Assembly: GCA_009363875.1 (NCBI GenBank)
Contig: CM018690.1
Location: 6,002,788 to 6,066,787, forward strand
Source of the DNA: Mikania micrantha
Taxonomy: Eukaryota; Streptophyta; Magnoliopsida; Asterales; Asteraceae
Reading direction: 5' to 3'
DNA length: 64,000 bases
In this document: positions 57,027-64,000 of the stretch, one piece after another
Position numbering within the stretch: the first letter of the stretch is position 1
How the letters are laid out: each line of letters starts with the position of its first letter
The notes under the pieces: model-generated
Database searches by the model: none
What the model was told of the DNA's origin: nothing
Seen by the model: the letters and a program-made list of their open reading frames with translations, nothing else
Position numbers and translations under genes: made by a program

Positions 57027-58141
57027 ATGGATAACCGTCGCAACAAGCAATCTATGAATGATGAATATAATTCTCAACCTGTCCAAAAGGCTTCAACATG
57101 GGTCTTCCAAAAATGGAGGCGTACAACTAAGAATGCAAGTTCATCAACATCATCGGTTCATGAACAACAACCACGAGAAGAACAACTACGAGAAGAACAA
57201 CCACAAGAAGAACCGGAGTACACATACAACAGACGTAGTGTACACCGTCAACGTGTTCACAAATGGGCCATTTTGGACGATGAGTCTGAAAATTGGTCTA
57301 TAAATGTGGAACAATTTTATCTTAATGGAGACGCTCCATTCTGTTATTCCGGTGTTTTTAATACGCCTCTACCGTTAGACCGCAGTTTTTGGGGAACAAT
57401 GTTGGGTTACACTAGTAATGGATACCTTAGTCAAGAGGTTAAAAATACTATACATGATTTTCATTTTTTTTTTAAATTAAATTTAAAATAATCAATGTAT
57501 TTTTGTTTAATTGAACATTATATTTTCAGCATATTCAAGGTTGGGTTGGAAGAATGATGAACCGGAGACAAAGACAACAACAAAAAGGAGCTACTAATAT
57601 GCGTTGGTCAATTCTGCCACCTCAGTTTTATGACTATCTGGTGGATTCATGTACCAAAAATACCGTTAGCTTTGCAAACGGGAAGTCAAGCCCATTTCCG
57701 TCTTTTTTTGATGTTGATTATGTTTACTTTCCATTCTGTGTTGAAAATAACGAGTGGTTGCTTGTTCAAGTGAAACTACGAAATGTCAATTTGGTGATGT
57801 TTTGTAGTGAGTGCTTTTCAAGCGAAAAGTACAGACGGGCGGTTCACCCTAAACTGATGCAGATCTCGGTTTATTTTAGTGCTTTGTTGGTTAACATCAA
57901 GTATTTTAAGAAAACTGGCTTTCCACCGAAAGTGATGAGTTTTGAAGTCAACGAGGACTATGTTCAGTCTCAAGCTGACTTGCGTGGTAATCAAGGGGTG
58001 CATGCATGCATGTTAATGGAGCATTTGGTGACCGGCAAACCGTTGAACATCTCTAATAACTTCAGGGAGTCGTGCATCGCATACAGACGATTCATGGCCG
58101 ACCAAATGTACTTTTGGAGATGTTTGCCACGCCCGGGTTAA
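57027..58141 (+). CDS. Ulp1/C48-like protein of the MULE, catalytic residues substituted
   Basis: Two exons, 57027-57437 and 57530-58141 (GT..AG, phase 0), 340 residues, fully open. The N-terminal 75 residues are Gln/Glu/Arg-rich and look disordered. Residues about 180-335 follow the C48 (Ulp1) fold of MULE-borne proteases: 'DVDYVYFPFCVENNEWLLVQ', 'LVMFCSECFSSEKY', 'PPKVMSFEVNEDYVQSQ', 'GNQGVHACMLMEHLVTGKP'. In the active family the motifs are HW, VYDS and DCG. Here the His position is Glu (NEW), the Asp position is Cys (FCS) and the Cys position is Gln (NQG). The upstream Gln survives. If that alignment holds, it is a pseudoprotease that may bind a SUMO-like partner without cutting. Divergent from the transposase gene across a tandem repeat. 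Confidence 0.85.
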
Positions 58142-58370
58142 TTCTTACGATTTAGTGTTTTATTTTTAAGATTATTATCTTAGTTGTGTTGTAATCGACT
58201 ATGTATTCTAATTTATGAAATCATGTCTAAGATTAAATATTGTTATTTATTAACCTATTTATGAGAAGACTACCTACCAAATTTAAAAAATATTAAAAAA
58301 ACAGTTCATTTATTCAAACATTTCATCATAAAGAAACACAAGGTGATAAAACATTAAAAATCATACATAA

Positions 58371-58895
58371 TTAATCATTAAATATTGAATCGAACGAGCA
58401 ATCAGAATCTGTACTACGTTCGTCCTCCCATGGGTCGTGATTCCTCCAACGATTTATTGTCTCTTCATCTACATCATCAACTGCCCAAGGATCATTCGGC
58501 ACGTACTCATCTTCTGGTTCTTCTTCATATCCCAACTGTTGTTCAACTATCTGTTGTTCTTGATCTTGATTATCAGGAAATAGGCTATTGAAAGCCCAAT
58601 TCCAATAAACATCATTTCCTTCATCATCCCATTCCTCAATACTAGGAAAGTTTGCAAGAATGTCTGCAGGCGGGTTTACATGAAGGTTTACAAACGGGTT
58701 TACAGGATTGTCTACAACCGGGTCTACAGGAATGTCTACAACCGGGTTTACAGGAAGATCTACAACCGGGTTTACACGCATTTCTTCCTCATCACTAGAT
58801 CTCTCAGATACATCTTCAGGAGGTGGTTTTGGAGTCGAAAATAAAATGTTTCTTTTGTGACACATTTCTTCATGCAATAAAACAACACCCACCAT
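58371..58895 (-). CDS. Acidic protein of unknown function, MULE-borne
   Basis: An open minus-strand frame of 174 residues, facing the Ulp1-like gene tail to tail (230 bp apart). No domain recognised. After an N-terminal stretch with 'PPPEDVSERSSDEEE', five to six copies of an 8-residue unit, VNPVVD-x-P, follow (about residues 42-80, from a 24-bp DNA repeat). The rest is rich in Asp, Glu and Trp, such as 'EEWDDEGNDVYWNWAF' and 'WRNHDPWEDE'. The open frame across a repeat whose unit is a multiple of three could be chance, but the acidic Trp motifs beyond the repeat argue for a real protein. Confidence 0.55.
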   Translation of the reverse strand: MVGVVLLHEEMCHKRNILFSTPKPPPEDVSERSSDEEEMRVNPVVDLPVNPVVDIPVDPVVDNPVNPFVNLHVNPPADILANFPSIEEWDDEGNDVYWNWAFNSLFPDNQDQEQQIVEQQLGYEEEPEDEYVPNDPWAVDDVDEETINRWRNHDPWEDERSTDSDCSFDSIFND

Positions 58896-59081
58896 ACTTT
58901 ATATATAACAATGTTAATTATTTTTTGATTTATAATAAAAAAACAAACATATTAATGTCTTATTTTCAAAGCATTTGGATGGGATGGCTTGTACTCTCGG
59001 TCAAAGAAAAAAATTAAAACCGTGAAGCAATAAAAATTCCGTACGTACGGCAGGCAATAAAAAAAGATGGGATGTACAATT

Positions 59082-61262
59082 TGTGACAATTCAAAGTTTT
59101 CAGGTTAGAATAATAACTTGGAAATGAAGAAAATGAGTGTAAGCGAAATCACGAAACGAGGCTTTGATTTCAAGATACGCTGAGTTGAAGATAACGTTAA
59201 ATAAGAGATCATATATTTTGAATTTTTCAGGTCTTGAAATTATAACCATTGAAAGAGCTCGAAAAATCGTGAACGTAGGCGAAAACCGTGCGCAAAACGG
59301 AGTTCGTATGCTCCCGGAATCGCGAAACGAAGAAAACCAAAATATCTGCGAATTCCCATCTGCGCGGTACGCCCGGGAAAGCCTCCCAGTTGGGGCGATG
59401 CGCCCGGGGTGTCTGGCGGCTGCAAAACGCGTTTTTAAGATCAGATTTCGAAGAAAAATCATTTTTTCATCATATTTCGACATTCCACACTAAAAAACAC
59501 CCCTCAAATCAACTTTTCATCATCTAAATCATATTTTGAAAGCTTCTAAACGTCCGGATCGCACTAGGGATCGTATCTACAAGTTCTGATCGTCATTTCT
59601 GTCCGAGAAATCCGTCAGATCAGGTAATGGTTCGTTTTTAACCTTCTAGTTTGATTTTTATTGATTAAATATTGTTTTTGAACATCATGAGATAGTTAGG
59701 GTTGTTGATTATTGCCTAGATGATGGCTAGGAATGATTATAAACAAAGAACACGATGTTCTAACGGATAAATCCTTGTTTTGAGCCGTTGTAATGCCCGG
59801 TTTTCATGAAACCACAATAATGATTATAATGGTTTAAACCATTTGAGTTTAACAATGATTATGATTGTCTTGATCATTTCTTGAAATGTTAGGTTTCATC
59901 CAAGTATTTCAAACTAATGATAAGCATACAGATAATCACCGGGATAACGATCTGATGTTTATGATAACAGTCAGATTAGTACATTGAGTATGGTTATTAA
60001 ACCTATTTTAATATCACATTCTCATGATTCATGATACCTAAATAATCAATAACAAGGATTGACTATTCCTAAGCCAGGAATTCATCTAGAAAGTTTTCTA
60101 GTGAAATAATCAACAACAACATCTATTTGATCAATCCGACAACGTTGTGACTAATTCAGTTAGTCATAAATTGTTATAGGAACCGTAGAGGATTTCCTAT
60201 CAGCCGAACATCCAGATCATCATTATCCGCATATAACAGTGAGATCATAGCCCCTCTTTTCTTCCTTTAAATGTTTATCAACACTCGGGGTGGAACATGT
60301 AGTTACCTTTTCAGAACATATTTTATTAACTATTGTGAGTTTCATATTCCCCTTTTTAATGTTCTGTTTCTAAACTCGGGGTGGAACATGTAGATATCTT
60401 TGAATAACAAATTTTTTATTAAATACCATGAAAACATATATTTTTATCATGAGGAACGTCATGATAAACATTTATCAAACCTTGTGAAATTATATATCAG
60501 TATCATCGGGATGATGATAAACAGTTATCAACTTCTGTGAAATCATGTATCGGTTTCATCAGGAAATCATGACAATCTATTTTGAGTAAATCTTTTATCA
60601 AACTATTAAAACAAGCGTATCACTTGGGAACTTTGGTTATGTGGAGGCTATTTGGGGTATTCTTGATGTGAACATCATTAACTTGTTATCAAGCCCTTGG
60701 TAGTACTGGTATGATCATATGCGGGAACACAAGAACACTATTCTTACGGCGTTCTGGCAGGTAGCTAGACGTCAATACTACGGCGTTCCGGCGGGTAGCT
60801 GGACGTTGAAACTACGGTGTTTGGGGGTCGCCAAACATTAGCATTATTCTTTAGGTTTGATGTTTGCATGCTTAGATAGATTCAATTTCAAAGTACCTGT
60901 TTGATCACTTGTAGAAACTATATCATTGTTTTGAACAATCATTTAAATCATAAAAACCTATGATTCTCACTCAACTATTCGTAGTTTACTTTTATCTACA
61001 TGTTTCAGGTAATGGGGAACGGCAGCAAATCAATCTAGGTCAGGATCAACAGCAGAACTAGTTGTGACCTAGAAAGAAAACAAAAGCTTCGTATTGTATA
61101 ATAGATATCTTATGATAAACTTGTTGTATAATATGTATGTTATGTTTGTTTGAAATAAACTTAAACTTATGAAACATAGTTAATCATGGGTTATTCTCCA
61201 ACATTGGCACATGAACACATAGTCACGCGCCGTGGATTCCGCACGCGGCGTGGGTTGTGACA
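59082..61262 (+). repeat. Solo gypsy LTR inside the MULE, TSD CAATT
   Basis: Starts TGTGACAATTC and ends GGGTTGTGACA; flanked by CAATT at 59077-59081 and 61263-61267. 2181 bp without any internal element, so it arose by LTR-LTR recombination. The terminal words TGTGACA also match the LTR of element B, though the interiors differ. Contains GC-rich palindromic blocks at about 59355-59430 and 'ggcgttc.ggc.ggtagct.gacgt' repeats at 60745-60810. The short frames at 59100-59527 on both strands lie within the LTR. Confidence 0.88.
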
Positions 61263-61270
61263 CAATTTAA

Positions 61271-61528
61271 TCCGCTGGTCAGAGCTGCGGATCCCCTTGG
61301 GTCTGCTGGTGCCACAACCAGAAATCCTCATCCGTTAACCCTGTACACACAGCGTTAAAAAATGAAAAAAAAAACCTAAAAAACCTGAGTCCGCTGGTAC
61401 CACTTGCGGATCAGGAGTTGACTAGGAGAATCCGCTGGTATCACATGCGAACCACCCAAAAACCAAAACAACACATTGACCAAACCATTTTCCATTTAAA
61501 ACTTGAAAAGTACACTAATTCTCCAAAA
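61271..61528. repeat. MULE right end: subterminal palindromes and right TIR
   Basis: TCCGC-N11-GCGGA at 61271-61291 and 61390-61410, and TCCGC-N11-GCGAA at 61431-61451. The last is the inner end of the right TIR (61431-61528). The spacing is looser than at the left end. Confidence 0.88.
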
Positions 61529-61529
61529 A

Positions 61530-64000
61530 CCTCTGATCTTTTCCAGCATCAGGGTACCATCACTAATCAACCCCCTGATAAAATGGTATCGCAGCTGGAT
61601 GTGTTTCGTTTTGCCATGAAACACCGGATTCTTTCCAAGATGAATCGCACTCTGATTATCACAATACAGAGGACCGTCTGGCTGTTTCTTCTCAAGTTCT
61701 TCCAGAAAATTCTTTAACCAAATGAGTTCTTTGCTAGCTTCAGCAGCAGCCATATACTCAGCTTCTGTGGTTGAAAGTGCAACGCTTCTTTGCAATCTGG
61801 ACATCCAACTAACTGCGGTTCCTCCCATTGAAAAAACATACCCAGTCGTGCTTTTATACAATTCCTTGCATCCCCCATGGTTTGCATCCGTATAGTCCCT
61901 CAGTACAGTATCTTTACCCTTGAAACATAAACCCATCTTTGAACTCCCTTTCAAATACCGAAGCAACCACTTGACTGCCTCCCAATGCTCTTTCCCCGGA
62001 TTAGACATATATCGACTGACTACCCTAATGGCATGTACTATATCAGGTCTTGTGCATACCATTGCATACATAAGACTTCCAACAGCTGATGCATATGGAA
62101 CCTTAGCCAGTTCGGCTATGTCTTCATCTGTTTTAGGACATTGGTCTTTAGAAAGCTTAAACTGACTTCCCAATGGAGTGTTTCTGGCTCTGGCATTCTT
62201 CATGCTGAACTTCTCTAACACTTTGCCAATATATTTCTCTTGAGAAAGTGTCAGAGAACCATCCTTACTGTTTCTGAAGATACTCATCCCAAGTATCTGT
62301 TTAGCAGCACCAAGATCTTTCATCTCAAATTCCTCGGACATCTGTTTCTTCAATTTGTTGATCTCTTTCATGTCGGAACCCGCAATTAACATATCATCCA
62401 CATAAAGAAGTAAGATGATGTAGGACTTACTGAACTTCTTGATGTAACAACAATGATCCATTTCACATCTCTTGAACCCATTTCGACCCATGAAGTTGTC
62501 AAACTTCAAGTACCATTGCCTAGGAGCCTATTTCAACCCATACAAGCTCTTTTTCAACTTGCAAACCATGTTTTCTTTCCCAGAAATCTGAAAACTCTCT
62601 GGCTGCACCATGTAGATATCTTCATCAAGATCACCATGAAGGAAAGCTGTCTTAACATCTAGCTGCTCTAGATGTAGGTTCTCTGATGCAACAATGCTAA
62701 GAACAAGTCTGATAGTAGTCATCTTTACAACTGGAGAGAAGATCTCATTGTAATCAACCCCCTCTTTCTGCTGGAAACCCTTAACCACCAATCTAGCCTT
62801 GTATCTTCTAGAACCATCACTTTCATCCTTGATCCTGTATACCCACTTGTTCTTGCAATGCTTTCTTCCCAAATGGAAGTTTGGTCAAAACCCAAGTTCT
62901 GTTCTTTTCTAAAGACTTCATTTCTTCTTTCATTGCAATCTCCCACTGAAATGAATCTTTCACACTAACGGCTTCAGTGTAACAATCAGGTTCTCCATTT
63001 TCTGATAACAACAGAAAATTCGCAGACGGAGAATACTTTTCAGGTGGTGCTGTAACTCTGGTAGACCTTCTGACCCAATGTTGAGTTTCGGGCTGTGGAA
63101 CAGAAGAACCTGGAATCGATGAACTCTGAACTGAAGAAGTCGAATCTTCTTCTTCCTCTGAGCTTTCACTGCCATTTGACCCACTGTCATTTGACTCACT
63201 ATCGTTTCCTGTGCTCCCACTGACTGAATCATCATCGGTGTCAACTCGTGTGCTCCCACTATCAAAGACAACTTCTAGAGTAATAGACTCTCCAGACTTG
63301 TCCAATGTTTCATCTTCAAACTCAACATAATCTTTCTGAATCACTGAGCTTTCTTTTCTGTCTTTGTATAATTCGGCTTCATTGAAAGTGACATGCTTGC
63401 ATCTGATTACTTTTCTGCTTTCAAAATCCCAAAGCCTGTAACCCATGTTGTCTGACCCATAACCAATAAAAGTGCACTTCTTGGCTTTTGAGTCCAATTT
63501 ATCCCTGTCAACATCTTTCAACAAACTGTAAGCACTACAACCAAAGACTCGAAGGTGCTTGAGACTTACCTCCTTTTCCTCTGGTATTTTGAAACCCAAA
63601 GGAACTGAAGGCCCACGGTTGATCAAATAAGCAGCAGTATTAACTGCATCAGCCCAAAATGTCTTAGGAAGCCCTGCATTTAACCTCATGCTCCTAGCTC
63701 TTTCATTTAAAGTTCTGTTCATTCTTTCTGCAACCCCATTCTGCTGCGGTGTTTCTGGAACAGTCTTTATCATCTTGATCCCGTGATCAGCACAATAGTT
63801 AGTGAATTCAGTGCTAACATATTCGCCTCCATTTTCAGACTTGAGGCATTTTACCTTCAAATTAGTTTCCAATTCAACAGCAGTTTTCCATTTCTTAAAA
63901 GTAACAAAAACATCAGATTTGTGTTTAAGAAAGTAAACCCATACCTTGCGTGTCGAATCATCAATGAAGGTGACATAGTAATTTGATCCACCAAGAGAAG
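61530..64000 (-). pseudogene. Ty1/copia element E: pol (integrase, RT, RNase H), truncated by window and MULE
   Basis: Minus strand entering from the right edge: integrase core ('YVTFIDDSTRKVWVYFL', 'CLKSENGGEYVS', 'TPQQNGVAERMNRT'), linker with a Ser/Glu-rich stretch (about 63240-63130), RT ('KARLVVKGFQQKEGVDYNEI', 'KTAFLHGDLDEDIYM', 'LLLYVDDMLIAG' near 62395) and RNase H ('DYTDANHGGCKELYKSTTGY', 'STTEAEYMAAAEASKELIWL'). A frameshift near 62850 and a TAG near 62527 (where a Gln codon is conserved) break the frame. The sequence ends at 'LMLEKI' where the MULE begins, and the C-terminus resumes at 50384. Element E is sense-minus, with its 3' LTR at 49946-50194 and its 5' part outside the window. 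Confidence 0.92.

Larger units (their letters stand above)
50394..61529. mobile_element. 11.1-kb Mutator-like element with long TIRs and four genes
   Basis: Terminal inverted repeats of about 98 bp (50394-50491 and 61431-61528) start TTTTGGAGAATTAGTGTAC and differ at about three positions; similarity resumes at the next palindrome inward. The element splits a copia pol gene whose frame resumes on the other side. Its flanks, CCTCGAATT and CCTCTGATC, could be a decayed 9-bp duplication (6 of 9). It carries a PMD gene (+), a MuDR-type transposase (-), an Ulp1-like gene (+) and an acidic ORF (-). Later insertions are a 406-bp hAT element and a 2.2-kb solo LTR. Without these the element would be about 8.5 kb. 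Confidence 0.88.

Noticed and set aside
59100..59527. ORFs of 79-127 residues on both strands
   Set aside because: Overlapping on both strands within a solo LTR that has clear ends and a target duplication.

Overview
This is a plant nuclear window. It holds one host gene with spliceosomal introns; almost everything else is transposable elements nested in one another. Long AT-rich spacers, Ty3/gypsy LTRs over 2 kb long and several TIR superfamilies point to a eudicot. The abundant Harbinger ORF1-like and MYM-type hAT sequences make Asteraceae my best guess; this is an inference, not a proof.

Region by region. 1-12.5 kb: an LTR fragment, then an old Ty3/gypsy element (A: RT at 1896-2684, integrase at 9669-10655, LTR from 10698) interrupted by a second gypsy element (B: gag-pol 2685-6411, 3' LTR 6951-9668). 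12.5-22.8 kb: AT-rich spacer with small DNA transposons whose target-site duplications (TSDs) can be read directly. These include Tourist/Harbinger MITEs at 14608-14939 and 16624-17024, a hAT MITE at 15720-16170 caught in a 464-bp tandem duplication, and an internally deleted hAT at 19595-20949 with an 8-bp TSD. 24.6-33.6 kb: a very young, non-autonomous LTR retrotransposon (C, 24593-33605). Its LTRs are 2218 bp each with only two differences that I could find, and its TSD is ATTGG. Its interior is nearly non-coding and full of short palindromes. 34-41.5 kb: a hAT nested in a hAT, a Harbinger-like element and a Harbinger ORF1 pseudogene. 42.7-45.8 kb: the host gene, a three-exon SPX-domain protein of the SPX4 type (phosphate signalling), with a GGATATCC-rich minisatellite upstream.

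46.4-64 kb is a deeply nested stack. A gag-only copia abuts an old gypsy (D). A Ty1/copia element (E, minus strand) lies against gypsy D. Its pol is split by an 11.1-kb Mutator-like element (MULE, 50394-61529), which itself contains a small hAT insertion (54300-54705) and a solo gypsy LTR (59082-61262).

The MULE is the most system-like object here. It has about 100-bp terminal inverted repeats, eight 21-bp palindromes of form TCCGC-N11-GCGGA at its ends, and four genes: a plant mobile domain (PMD) protein (+), a MuDR-type transposase (-), an Ulp1/C48-like protein whose three catalytic positions all appear substituted (+), and an acidic protein of unknown function (-). The PMD and transposase genes carry frameshifts or stops, so this copy is probably not autonomous. 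The Ulp1-like and acidic ORFs are open.
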